14,962 nt of DNA, taken from contig WELB01000195.1 in assembly GCA_009602725.1 (NCBI GenBank), positions 232,092-247,053 of the forward strand. The letters run 5' to 3'. The position numbers and the translations under genes are program-made. How positions within the stretch are numbered: position 1 is the first letter of the stretch; each line of letters opens with the position of its first letter. Shown piece after piece: positions 1-11,205 of the stretch. Below the pieces are notes generated by a model that saw only the letters and a program-made list of their open reading frames with translations, did not search any database and was not told the DNA's origin. Source of the stretch: Spirogloea muscicola (taxonomy: Eukaryota > Streptophyta > Zygnematophyceae > Spirogloeales > Spirogloeaceae).

Positions 1-3000
1 GGCGGCCGGGCCGGGCGCGCCGCCGCTGCAGCGCTGGCGCCCGGCGGCGGCCTCCTCCTGGCCCTGCTCCTCGCCTGCAGCACTCTCGGCGCGTCTGCAG
101 CAGCCGTCGGCGGCAATGGCGCGCCCTCGGAGGATGCGCTCGCGCTGCTTGCATTCAAGGCCAACGTCGTTGACGACCCTACAGGCGAGCGTCGCCGCCA
201 CCGCCGCCGCCGCCGCCGCTGCCGCCGCCTCCTCCGCCGCCTGCGGATCCAGCAGGCAAATGCGGGGCCATGCATGCCGGCAGCGCGTTGCGGCACTGAG
301 GCGGCCCTCCTGCGGCCATTGTCAGCGCAGGCGTGCTGTCAAGCTGGAGCGAGCGCGACGCGCTGCCGTGCAACTGGACGGGCGTCTCGTGCCGCCTGCT
401 CCCGGCACCGCCGCGTGTCGTGGCGGTGGACTTGACGGGCCAACGCCTGGCCGGCGGCCTCTCGCGGAGGCTCGGGCGGCTGTCGCAGCTGCGAACGCTG
501 CGCCTGGCGGGCAACGTGCTGTCGGGCCCGCTGTTTGCCACGCTCGCCAACGCCATGCTCCTCGAAGTCCTCGACCTTGCCGCCAACAACTTCTCAGGCT
601 CCATCCCCCGCCGGTGCGGTACTCCTGGCCGCGCCCTGCTCGCTGTGCTCGCTTGGCTTGCAACTCGTGGCAGAGTGCCGCTGCGACGGTGCTGCTCGGA
701 CGGCCGACCCATGCGCCGCTGCCGCCATGCTGCTGCAGGCTGGGCCAGCTGCGCTGCCTGCGGGTGCTGGACCTGAGCCAGAACCGCCTCACCGGCCGCA
801 TCCCGCCAGAGTTCGGCAATCTGACTGCCGCGCAGCAGATCGACCTCCATGGCAATGCCCTATACAGCCCCATCCCCAGGTCCGCTCCGCTCTTGCCGCT
901 GTCAGATGCCAGCCCCTACCCCTTGTACACCTGTCGCCAGCGGTGGACAGCAACCGTAGTTCCCCACTGATGAGCTCCTTGCTTGCTGTGCAGCTCGTTG
1001 GGCCGCTGCAGGAATCTCACGCTGCTGGACCTCGGCGGCAATGTGCTGTCGGGCGGCATACCTGCAGAACTGGGCAATCTGCTGCGCCTGCAGGCCCTGA
1101 ACCTCAGCAGCAACAATCTGACGGGCTTCCTTCCGACGCCACTCAGTCGCTTGCGCGTACTGCGCACGCTCAGGGCATCGCACAACCGCCTCCACGGCGA
1201 CATCCCGTTTGAGTTTGGCCGCATCGCCTATTTGCAAGCCTTGGCGCTTGATTACAATCTTCTGTCGGGCCCCATCCCCGCCACGCTTGGCAGCCTCGGG
1301 CAGCTCACGCTGCTGAACCTTGCAGCGAACAAGCTGTCGGGCCGCATCCCTCTGACGCTGGACCGTCTGGCACACTTGCGCACGCTCGACCTCTCCCGCA
1401 ATGAGCTCGTGGGCACTGTGCCTGCGAGTGGCGTGCTCGGTGGCTTTCCAGCAAGCGCCTTTGCAAACAACTCGGGCCTCTGCTACCATGCCTGCTCTTC
1501 ACCACCGCCCCCATCTCGGCAGCACTCACCGCCACGGAGCCCCGCCGCTCCAGCCCCGCAACGCCGGCCTCCTCCACCAGCACGCAGTACAGGGCCTGCA
1601 CCAGCCCCTGCTCCCGCTAGCGGGACCCCTGACATCACGAAGTCGACAGGCTCCAGTGGGCTGGGGGCCGGCGTCATTGCAGCATTGGTCATCGCTGGCG
1701 TGGGCATGTTTGTTCTTCTCTGCACGTGCTACACCACTTGCTGCATCGATGGCCGGGCGGGCAGGCCCCTCCCTGCCGAGGAGGTCGTCATGTTCAACCG
1801 CGTCGAGCCGCTCAAGGTCGACCGGCCTCCAGCTGACCCGCTCATGTCTTGCACGTTCTTAGTGCCTGGCTTGGTCCTCGCAACTCTGAGGTGCAACCTC
1901 TTTAGTACTGGAGCTCACTCGATGCAAGCTCCCTCGCTGCTGGAGTGTCATAATCCAGGCCGTGGAGCTTGATGCCGCTACTGAGAGCTTCAGCGACGCA
2001 AGAATCATTGGAACTGGCACTTTTGGCACAGGTACATTTGGTCCTTAGGCCTAGCTGCTTCATTTGTTCCAGTGCCTTTGAGGAGCTTTCAGCCAATGTA
2101 GTACGAGCTTGCAGCAGATTGCCAAGGAACATGTAGCTCCGTGCTATCGTAGACAAGGTTGTTCCTCTGCGGCTACATTGACTTGGTGAGAATCTGCTGC
2201 AGTGTACAAAGGGGATCTGCCCGATGCTATGGTGGTGACGGTCAAGCGGCTGGCTGAGGGCGGAACGCTAAGCGACACCAATTTCCATGAGGAGGTCTGT
2301 CAGTGGCTCCTATTGCAATCATCATGGAGCGTGCGCCTATACATGAAGCTACTTCCTTGTCGTTCAGTGAAAAGTAGTTAGCTGCCACCCTAAGCTGATA
2401 TTTTCTAGTCTGACTCAACTTGTCCTTGTTTGATCATAGGCGCGTGCGATTGGCGCGCTGAAGCACCGGAACCTAGTGAAGCTGCTGGGATACCGGATCG
2501 CAGATGACTGCGACAGGCTCCTCATTCACGAGTATATGCCCCACAAGAGCCTAAAAGAGCTACTACACGAGCAGCGCCGCGGCTGCCGGCGCATTCGCTG
2601 GAATAATCGCTACAAGGTACGACGGCAGGAGTGCTCCTTGGCATGCATCGTAGCTGGGCATAACATTGTCCACCCATACTTTGGAAGGGCGTGCCTAGAT
2701 TGAGCATTGAAAGATAAGTGGCGATCCATCCCTGCAACGAGCAAGTCTTGTGCTTTCCTGCACACCATTGGAGAATGTTGTATAGAGTAGGGCGCCCTAG
2801 AAAGAGCCATGAGGGCTACAGAAGGGTGTACTCGTAGTAATTAGGCCACTTGACGTCGATTTGAGCTTTTCCACGTGCAGATTGCACTGGGAACAGCTCG
2901 TGGCCTTGCTTACCTGCATCATGAGTGCAAGCCAGCTGTCATCCACCAGAACCTCAAGCCTTGGTACTTTTGCTGGTGCTCCTTCTTGTGTAAGATGCAG

Positions 3001-3913
3001 TTAGCAATCCCCAGAGAAGTGGTAAACCTAAGATCTGGTTTAAGATATGACTAGCTACACCCCTGCCGATTAAGGCACCTTCACTGATTAAAGTTGTTGC
3101 CTATTGTGACCACTTTGTCATGCAGCAATATCCTCCTTGACGAAACCTACGAGGTCCGAATTTCAGATGTTGGGGTCCCAAGCCTTTGGGGCGGCTCTGA
3201 GGCCCAACTCGCTCGCATGATTGGACCTGCCGGTTACATTGCCCCAGGTGATCCAAAGTCAGATTGAGAAGAGCAACATTTGAATTTTTCTGGCTCAATC
3301 ATGCCCGTTCTTGATGGTTCTCCAACAGAAGTCTGAAAATTGAGATGCTCATGACGTGTGGTCTCCTCTTTTGTTGGTCAGAATACATACGGGCCGCCAC
3401 GCCAGACACAAAGTGCGACGTCTGGAGCTTCGGCATCATCCTGCTGGAGCTGCTGACAGGGCGGTCGCCGCTAGACGAGAAGCTGGTGCAGATGGGGCTA
3501 GACATTGTCAGCTGGGTGGTGGTGCACGTGAATGAGGGTCAGCCGCAGGACGTCCTTGATCCTCATGTGGAGCGGGTGGACTGCGAGGATGAGATGCTGC
3601 AGGTTGGCAATCCGATCCATATATATTTGGGATAATGCAGCTTTGCCTGCTCTGACTGCTTGCACGGTGATACTGATTTGTTTGTTCCACTTTCACTGGC
3701 TCCTTATTAAGCAGCTTTAACTTTTGACTGAGATTTTACTCCTCCGGGTGACCCACCATTCGGTTGCAGATACTGAAGGTGGCAATTTTGTGCGTGGCCG
3801 AGTCGCCCACCAATCGTCCAACCATTGGGGACGTGGTGAACATGCTGCGCCGCGCCAAGGAGACAGCGGAAAAGATCAAGGAGGTGCCGCAGGTCCGCGA
3901 CTTACTGCAGTGA
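1..3913 (+). CDS. LRR receptor-like (pseudo)kinase, 5' truncated by window edge
   Basis: Plasma-membrane receptor expected to sense an apoplastic ligand. Exons read as <1-184, 331-613, 739-879, 994-1816, 1959-2031, 2203-2294, 2440-2616, 2881-2963, 3126-3247, 3382-3602, 3770-3913: 2343 nt, 780 residues plus TGA. No in-frame ATG lies in the window. From the first codon: hydrophobic signal peptide (about 10-35), LRR N-cap (DALALLAFK, then PCNWTGVSC), about 11 plant LRRs, the cap FANNSGLC, a Pro-rich stretch, a TM helix (about 427-449), then the kinase fold. Kinase landmarks: Gly loop GTGTFGT (495-501), Lys516, Glu531/532, APE (658-660), DVWSFG (672-677), Arg749. HRD is H613-Q614-N615 and DFG is D633-V634-G635; Asn620 is kept. 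Missing the catalytic Asp implies weak or no phosphotransfer while ATP binding may persist. Intron 1 appears to be GC-AG. The exon 4 donor (GTCGAC at 1817) is the least certain boundary, chosen because it joins VEPLK to [11 protein letters not shown] in frame. Confidence 0.9.
194..243. repeat. CCG/CGC trinucleotide-rich tract in RLK intron 1
   Basis: A run of imperfect CGC/CCG triplets lies inside the first intron of the receptor kinase. It explains the long alanine, glycine or arginine runs seen in several frames here, which are not real proteins. It is a likely slippage-prone site. Confidence 0.7.
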
Positions 3914-4727
3914 TTGAGCCGGCCATCGGCCTTACATCGTTCAAGCCCCCAAAGGCGGGGCTCTTATATCAACGTTGACAAAGTAGCTGACAATTATGTA
4001 GGTCTCCCTTATGAATGTCAGTCATTATTGATTAGCACAGCATCTATTATTCCATGAAGCTCCACCAGTCTTGCTGTAGCGCAAGCGCAAGCTTCCCAAG
4101 CGAGCCTAGATTACCGTCGCCGTACATTGACAATTGTGACCGTGTACCAAGCAAATAGGATGCCTCGAACCCGTAGTAGGCAATAGGTATCAGGTACTGT
4201 AGACCATTTCTATGATAAGAGCAGCCCGAAACCTGTGAATAGTCGTCTGTGGGAGAGCAGGCTCTACTTGAGCTTCAAGCGCAGTCTTGCACACACATGG
4301 AAGCGCAGGGGTTCAGGTCAGGCATACTTATGTTGGTGACAGGGTACACTTGTGGCGTTGCTAACTACAACAGTCCAGGGCAGCCTTAAATCTTCTCTTT
4401 TGAGCTTTGACGTGCCAATGTTAGGCTGTCAAACAGAGGCTTACTACAAACGCCGGCAAAAACATCCAGAGAGTGTTCAATTATTGGGATCCCCATGTCT
4501 AAGCAGCTTGTGAGAAACCCTGGCGCCCAGCAAAGTCCAGGGTGATAGGCAACTCACACATGTCCAAAATTCTACACATACAGGGCTCAACACCTGCCAG
4601 AAGTCTCACATACCACACGAGCCCAAGAAGGACAGTGCACAAGCAGAAAAGTCACGCTCAGCACCCCCAGTGTCCAACACGAGTATCACAAAAGGTGCTG
4701 CTTCTCCGGCCACCACAGAGTCCTGTG
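3914..4727. other. Convergent intergenic region (3' UTRs of RLK and eS28)
   Basis: This interval lies between the stop codons of two convergent genes, so it must hold both 3' UTRs and terminators. I see no conserved ORF, RNA gene or clear repeat in it. No TGTAA pentamer, the usual chlorophyte poly(A) signal, follows either stop at the expected short distance. The short open frames here have no recognisable protein features. Confidence 0.6.
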
Positions 4728-5329
4728 TCATCTGAGTCGCCTTGCCTCACGCTCCGACTCCATCAGCGTCAGGATGTCCCCTGTGACCACCACAGAGCAG
4801 GCGCCTGAGGGCGAGCAAAGAAGACAGAGGAGCGAGGCATGCTCTGCCTGCTGGCGCCACACCAGCCTGCAGCGGCCACGACGGCATGCCATCGCCGACT
4901 GCAGCGTCGCTGCACAGCGGGCTTCCGTCGACTCCATGTCACGGTCGACGGAGACAGGCTCAATTCCTCCCAGGCACGGGGCGGAGCACGGTGGCGGCCG
5001 CCAGAGGGCGCTCACCTTCCCGCACGGGCCCCTTGACGTTGCGCATGATGAGGCGGTTCTGGTCGTCCAGGAACTTGACGCGAACCTGCGTGACCTGCCC
5101 GCGGGAGCCCGTGCGCCCGATCACCTTCATCACGATCGCCAGCTTCACCGGCGTGTCCTGCGGCGCAAGGCGCGGCGGGGCGGCAGCCGGGCGCGTCAGC
5201 CCCGCCGCACAACGCCCGCACCACGCCGGGGCGGAGACCGCCATGCCAGGCCGGGCGCAGGGTCGCCGCCAGGGCATGCGGGTCCCAGGTGGCAGCGCGA
5301 GCCGGAGGAGGCGCGGCCAAGCTTACCAT
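4728..5329 (-). CDS. RPS28: 40S ribosomal protein S28 (eS28)
   Basis: Small-subunit ribosomal protein near the mRNA exit/E-site side of the cytosolic 40S subunit. Minus-strand exons are 5327-5329, 5016-5157 and 4728-4780: 198 nt, 65 residues plus TGA, the normal family length (about 64-69). The protein begins [18 protein letters not shown], continues with [12 protein letters not shown] and [10 protein letters not shown], and ends in the family-diagnostic [10 protein letters not shown]. The first coding exon is the ATG alone (context GCCGCC-like, then donor GTAAGC). The next exon starts GACACG after an acceptor CAG, giving the expected acidic residue 2. Introns are 169 and 235 bp. I looked for box C/D motifs (snoRNA hosting) in the second intron and saw none. 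It is convergent with the receptor kinase and divergent from the VSR gene. Confidence 0.96.
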
Positions 5330-5972
5330 GGCGGGCGCAGCAGGGGCTGCCGCTGCGGCGGCGGCGGCGGCGGCGTCGGCGGCGTTGGCGGCGGCCGGGA
5401 GGGAGGCGGGGCCTGGGGGTCGGGGCTTTAGGGCGCAGAAGTCGGAGGATGGGACAAGCACTAAAACCCTGGGCTCCAGCCCAGCCCACTTGCTCGTGCC
5501 GCGTGGGGAGCCGTCGATGCGGCCGCACGATCGGGCGGCCGCGAGGGCGCTCGCCTGGCGGGGGGTTAGCGGGGCGTGCCGCCGGGAGGGAAGCGGCGAG
5601 CTCGACCTGCGATGCCGCGGACGGCGGCAGCCGACATCCGGAAGCTCCGTCGTCGGCTTTGCGGATCCGTTCCCGCGCCCGGGTGGGCCGCCGGAAATCG
5701 GGATCTCGGCAGCCGTCTCAGCGACACCCCCCGGCACCGGGGCGACCGGGGAAGTCAAGCGGCGGGGCGAGCAAGTCGGCGCCGGGGGCAGAGACAAGGA
5801 GCCCAAGGCAGCACGCCAGGCGGGCGGCAGCCGGGCGGGCAGGGAAAAACCTTCTCGACGCCTGCCCGGGTTCGCCCGGCGGGGGGCGCGTCCACACGGG
5901 GACCGTCGACGAGGATCGAGGCGGCGCGGGGGCAGGCCCTCCCTCCNCGCCGTCGTCGCCGCCGCCGCCCCC
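5330..5972. promoter_or_regulatory. Shared divergent promoter/5' UTR region of eS28 and VSR
   Basis: The 643 bp between the two start codons are strongly GC-rich, have no obvious TATA box, and must contain both promoters and 5' UTRs. Two telomere-repeat heptamers occur: TTTAGGG at 5427-5433 and AAACCCT at 5464-5470. Telo-boxes (AAACCCTA and its complement) are known in plant ribosomal-protein promoters, and these lie about 98-141 bp upstream of the eS28 ATG. The long open frames across this interval are Arg/Gly/Ala/Pro compositional artefacts. One ambiguous base sits at 5947. Confidence 0.65.
5341..5400. repeat. GCG/GGC trinucleotide-rich tract upstream of eS28
   Basis: A dense run of imperfect GCG/GGC triplets lies just upstream of the eS28 start codon, in its 5' UTR or proximal promoter. 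It is low-complexity and resembles the tract in the first intron of the receptor kinase. No protein is inferred from it. Confidence 0.65.
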
Positions 5973-8900
5973 ATGGCGGCAGCGCGCCTCCGCCGGTCCT
6001 GGGCGCCGCCACCGCCGCCGCTGCTGCTGAGCTGCCTCGTGCTGGCCGCGGCATCGCTCGCGTCCGCCAAGTTCAACGTGGAGTCGCAGTCGCTGGTCAT
6101 CACCTCGCCCTCCCACCTCAAGGGCTCCTACGAGAGCTCCATCGCCAACTTCGGGCTGCCCGAGTACGGCGGCACGCTCTCCGGCGTCGTCAAGTACCCG
6201 ACCAAGAACCAGAAGGGCTGCAAGTCGTTTGCCGATGTGGAGATCGACTTCAAGAATTTCCGTCACGGCGATGCGCCCCAGATAATCCTCTTGGATCGTG
6301 GCGGTGAGCCCCGCCATGTTGCGGTTCCCTGGCACGGCTCCGCTCACACTGTGCTGGGCCCGTGTTGATCAGCTGCTCCACACCCCGCAGCTCGCTCTCT
6401 TCTTATGCCTGCCCAATATGCAGCTCGGGCCTGGCATTCCACTTGGTCGCGACATCGCGCAGTGCTGACACTCACGTATGTCTGTCTGTGCCACGCGCTC
6501 TGGCGACCGTGCAGATTGCTTCTTCACCCAGAAGGTGTGGCATGCACAGCTGGCCGGCGCTTCGGCGGTCATCGTCGGCGACGATCGCGATGAGAGCCTG
6601 ATCACCATGGATGCCCCCGACGAGGATCCGGACAGCACTGAGAGCCAGACTCAGTACGTGAACAACATCACGATCCCGTCTGCCCTCCTTGCCAAGAACA
6701 CGACCGATGCCATCAAGACCGCCCTCAGGAAGGATGTGGTGCACGTGAGCCTGGACTGGACCGAGGCTCTGCCACACCCCGACAACCGCGTGGAGTACGA
6801 GCTGTGGACCAATAGCAACGACGAGTGTGGGCAGAAGTGCGACATGCAGATCCAGTTTGTCCGGGACTTCAAGGGGGTGGCGCAGGTGCTGGAGGAGGGG
6901 AACTACACGCTCTTCACTCCCCACTACATCACATGGTACTGCCCCCAGACGTACACGGACAGCAAGCAGTGCCAGTCGCAGTGCATCAACAAAGGCAGAT
7001 ACTGCGCCCCTGATCCAGAGCAGGTCAGTCTTGCCACTACTTTACCCAAGCCTGGTGCACGTGGACAAGCTGGTCGAGCAAGGCTTAGCAGCTATGCAGA
7101 AAACTCCATTCAATGACGTCCACCTGCAAAGGTTGTTCTGCAGTGAGAAGCAGCGCCGTAGTGGCGAGCTCACACTCGAGTTGACTGTTGCCATGGGCGC
7201 TTGTCCAAATTCTTCATGCACACTTTTGCTCTTTGAGGACTATGTAAGATTCAGATTGCCAGAAGGTGCTTGTGAGCATAGGCAGAGCTCCCTGCTGAAG
7301 GACGTGCTTTGACAACCTTTCTTCACAGGATTTTGAGAAAGGTTACGATGGGAAGGATGTTGTTATTGAGAACCTCCGTCAGCTTTGCTTCTTCAAAGCT
7401 GCACAAGAGATCAATCGGTCAGCATCGCACTTACTGCCTAGTATTGGCCTCTGCACTCTGCAACATTCTCACTTGTGAATTGTTGACAATTACTTCCTCG
7501 AGTGCTGCTCGTGTCAGTAGCTGATAATGCATCTCTTATTGCATTTTCTTTTTCGAAGTACACGTACTTCCTGTCGTATTTCTCACTGTCCTGGTCATGA
7601 GATTGACAAATTCCACCCAGTATTGGATGTTCAGGCCGTGGTTGTGGTGGGACTATGTTACCGACTTTCAGATGCGGTGCCCGATGAGTAAGAAGTACAA
7701 TCAGGAGTGTGCTGAGACTGTCATCAAGGCTCTAGGTATGATTTTCTCAAGCACAGTAGCTGTTCATATGTTCTCATACATTGGGTGAACCTTGATTTTG
7801 TGCGGCAGCTGCATGTAAGGTACATTGCAGTAGTAGACTGGGGAGTTTGAGATGTCTACATGAGCGCATGGTATCCTTGTACCAATAGTCACGAAGGAAC
7901 AGCTTGCTTCACCTGTGCTTGTGTGGTGTTATGGGTTGAGCTGGTACGCCCATAGCTGGTGATGGTAATCGCAAGCCCTCAAGATTCTGCTACAATATGT
8001 CCAGGAATTGATATCGACAGCGTACGCACCTGCATGGGTGATGTCACCAAGGGTGAGGATAACATGATTCTCAAAGCAGAGCAGGATAGCCAGGTGAGCT
8101 CCACGTCATTATCTAACCTTCTAGCAATGTGATGGAGTTGAAAATGATCAAACTTTTGTCCATGTGCGGTATGTTGGCCTGCACCAATGTTGAAGCTACT
8201 TTAGCCACAAAGACTTAGTCGTGAGGCTGCGACACAGTAGCTATATCACAATATTGGCATGTACAGATCTTGTGGCTTTGCTGGATATGCAGCCCCCAGC
8301 ATATTCATGTAGATTTCAGCTTCTGACAGGTTGGTGATGGTGAGAGGGGCGATGTCACCATCCTTCCTACGATTGTCATCAACAGGAAGCAGTATCGAGG
8401 TATTTTTGTCTATAAGGAGCCGAAGTCGCCTGGTGATTGATTGTCGGCTCTGGTGATTGATTGTCGCCAACCCACTGATTTGAGCATCACACACAACAGC
8501 TACATCTTGACATACAAGGATTGTCGAGCATGGGAGCTGTTTATTGCAGCACTATGTCAGCTTACCTTTACTGATATGTTGCTGTACTCTCTTGGTATAG
8601 GCAAGCTAGACAAGACTACTGTACAGAAGGCTATTTGCTCTGGTTTTGAGGAGACCACTGATCCACCAGTCTGTCTTGGAGCTGGTAAGCTTTTGAGTTA
8701 TCTTATGTGTTTGTCTGGGTTGTTTGGAACAATCCCTTGGTTTGAAACATAATGCTTCTACATGCTCCCCTCACCTGGACTCTGTGTCTGTTGATTGCCT
8801 GGTGCAGATATTCAGACCAATGAGTGCAAGGAGAATAATGGAGGATGCTGGTCTGGTTTTGGCAAAACTGCCTGTAAGGTAGGTGACGGTGACTATTCGA

Positions 8901-10463
8901 GATAAGCAGATGGACACGGGTGCATTTTGTCTCACCATCTCCTGTCGTTGGCTGTGCATGCATCTGTGGCATGCGGTTGATGCTACTGAGCTTTGTGACA
9001 TTGAGGGCTCTGAAATATTTGTGAGTGCAGTGCCTGAACCCTATTCCTTCTTTGATGCCCTACAGGACACTTTCCGTGGAAAGGTCTGCGTTTGCCCCAC
9101 AGACAAGGAAACTGGCACAGTTTTCATTGGTGATGGGTACACTAGTTGTGAACGTACGTCATCTTTTACGTAACCCGTCACCGGTAGTACTGCGTCACCA
9201 CTAGGGATGTCTGGCGATGTCTACTCGGAGCTTCTTGTTGCCTCTACATTGCAGTCAAAGACTAAGACTGTGTTGCTGGTGTGGACAGCTGCCGGTCCTG
9301 GGCGCTGCAAGATTGACAATGGTGGCTGCTGGAATGACACTCATGATGGAAACTACTTCACAGCCTGCGATGTATGACAGAGCCCCTCTTTTCTGGCATG
9401 CTTGTTGACACAACGTGCAAGTTATTGCCAGCTCTAGGCACACAGCTGCCCATGTGTGTGGCAGTCACATCAACAACAGAAATAACTTGGACTTACATTG
9501 CTCATGTTGACCCAATGCTGAGAGAGAATCATTAGAGAACCTCTTGAGCAAGTCCGATGTGTCAAAGATGCATCCACTAGATATTTGCCAGCTAGCTACA
9601 CATGGAAGCAAAGATACAACAACTCTGCTTACGTGGACTTACTACTGGTGTGCAGGAAGTAAGCGGCGGTACTGGTTGTAAGTGTCCCAAGGGGTTTACG
9701 GGCGATGGCAAGGACTGCAAAGACATTGATGAGTGCAAGCCAAGTACTGGAGTGTGCAAGTGCTCAGATTGCCGCTGCAAGAATACGTATGGATCCTACA
9801 AGTGCACCTGCGCCTCAGGAGGTGTCTATCTTGAGCAGCATGACAAGTGCATAAGTACGTCCATCAACAAGCTCTCTCTCTAGGCACTCTTTCATCTTCT
9901 GCTTCCTTTGATGCGGCTGAGTTGGAGTTATGAGGTAGAGTAATACAGACTGGTTCCTTGCCGGATTCATTACTTCATTGGGGGCTTGTGAGTGCCAAAT
10001 ATGTTTAGAAGTCAGCTCTAACATGCTCCAGACACTGCCTAGGTTCGACCAACCGAGTTGTGAAAATGCAGGTGACAAGGCTGGTGGAAGCAGCACATTT
10101 GGGTGGTTCTGGTCTATCATTTTGGTGGCTTGCTTGGCAGTAGTCGCTGTGGGTGGTTACGTGCTCTACAAATACCGGTTACGGGTGGGTGCCTGCAAGT
10201 CCTCAACCTCTTGAGTCAAGGAAAGGGGATTGCCTTGTCATACCTCTCCTTATCTGTTCTTGGCCAGCATGTGGAGTCATCTGACGAGTATGTGAGAGAT
10301 GTCAGGGATTTACCTGTTGCAAGATTCTCATTTGTCATATTGCCTGACATGACAGACATACATGGATTCTGAGATTCGGGCGATCATGGCACAGTACATG
10401 CCTCTTGACAGTCAGAATGAGACAGCCACAGCAGCCAGGCAGCCCTTGAATGAAGAGGCATAA
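5973..10463 (+). CDS. VSR: Vacuolar sorting receptor (BP-80/VSR family)
   Basis: Type I receptor that binds sorting determinants on soluble vacuolar cargo in the Golgi/TGN and carries it to prevacuolar compartments. Exons: 5973-6303, 6515-7023, 7329-7417, 7635-7735, 8005-8093, 8330-8399, 8601-8684, 8808-8878, 9066-9153, 9289-9371, 9656-9854, 10072-10184, 10356-10463: 1935 nt, 644 residues, near the plant norm of about 620-630. Domains: signal peptide 1-32 (cleavage before KFNVES), PA domain with RGDCFF (109-114), N-glycosylation sequons at N161 and N172, central Cys-rich domain ([16 protein letters not shown]), three EGF-like repeats (about 425-571, the last calcium-binding, DIDEC), TM helix about 583-604, and a cytosolic tail with the near-invariant [20 protein letters not shown] (623-626) is the YxxPhi adaptor signal. 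All introns read GT-AG. ATG 5973 has a good CCCCATGGCG context and immediately precedes the signal peptide. Confidence 0.96.
8430..8466. repeat. Short tandem duplication in VSR intron 6
   Basis: The 17-mer CTGGTGATTGATTGTCG occurs twice, at 8430-8446 and 8450-8466, a 20 bp period. It lies within the intron between exons 8330-8399 and 8601-8684. It looks like a recent slippage or repair duplication, with no function evident. Confidence 0.85.
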
Positions 10464-11205
10464 GGTAGGTTTGACATGCCTCGGACCTTAGCGGTGGCAT
10501 GTATCATTCACTGGCTATATTGGTGTCGGCTGGTTCGTATGGCCTTACTTTCGTCCGCTTTTCTGGTATGCTGTTGGCCTGTGTCAGGTCGCAGATCATT
10601 CTGGCAATCCATTTCCAGCCCCGGCAGATGCCAGTTCTCAAGATGGACCGGCATCTCATTTGTCCAGCATGTTGTACAGATATGACTGTCAGCTATGGCA
10701 TCAATCAGCTCTTGTGAAGACAAACTTGAGTACGACTGTGCAAAGTCAGTCTGATAAGTCCTAGTTCTTGCATTGTTTCTCGTCAGGGGTGGTATGAACC
10801 TGGACTGAGCTGATAATTAGCAGCAGCATTGCCAATGTGGGGTCGGCTATCCACTCCTGCTTAGTGGCCCATGCTAGGCAGCCACCTCTCCAAAGCGGAA
10901 CAGAGCTGTTTGTCATGCAGACAGGCTTGATTGTGTAGCTGACTGTCAGTCTGGGAGCTTGTGTACAATATCAAGCGGGGATGTCTTACTCGCTTAGATG
11001 GTAGCCACCATTTGAGGGCAATTGTAGTGTGGCTGCTGGTGGATGTGTTATCAATGTGTCAAGTATCAGGTTTGCAAGCTGGTGTCCTGCCTGAAGTGCT
11101 CTGGTCACTATCCACAATGTCATTGCTTGAGAGGACTAATATGTGTTTGTGAAGCTCTTTGGTGGAGCTTCTTAGGAGCTTAAGGATATGGCAAAGGCAG
11201 TGATG
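10464..11205. other. Intergenic region downstream of VSR
   Basis: This holds the VSR 3' UTR and, if the small minus-strand gene is real, that gene's 3' UTR as well. The sequence directly after the VSR stop (TAAGGTAGGT) contains a donor-like GTAGGT, so a 3' UTR intron is possible. I see no conserved protein, RNA gene or repeat. Confidence 0.5.

Noticed and set aside
179-850. Minus-strand ORFs antisense to the receptor kinase
   Set aside because: They are shadows of GC-rich LRR exons and the triplet-rich intron; their content is low-complexity Gly/Arg/Ala.
1784-1958. Alternative exon 4 donors at 1784, 1787 and 1862
   Set aside because: These also keep frame, but 1817 gives the most family-like join (VEPLK to [11 protein letters not shown]). 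The others drop or add residues not expected in the juxtamembrane region. This remains uncertain.
4774-6030. 418-codon plus-strand ORF
   Set aside because: It is an Arg/Gly/Pro-rich frame in GC-rich DNA, antisense to eS28 and across the divergent promoter, and it includes the N at 5947. No domain is recognisable.
5012-6121. 369-codon minus-strand ORF
   Set aside because: It runs through eS28 in a different frame and through the VSR start; Ala/Arg/Pro-rich with no motif.
10040-10060. tRNA B-box-like GGTTCGACC
   Set aside because: No A box or cloverleaf can be drawn around it, and it lies inside a VSR intron.
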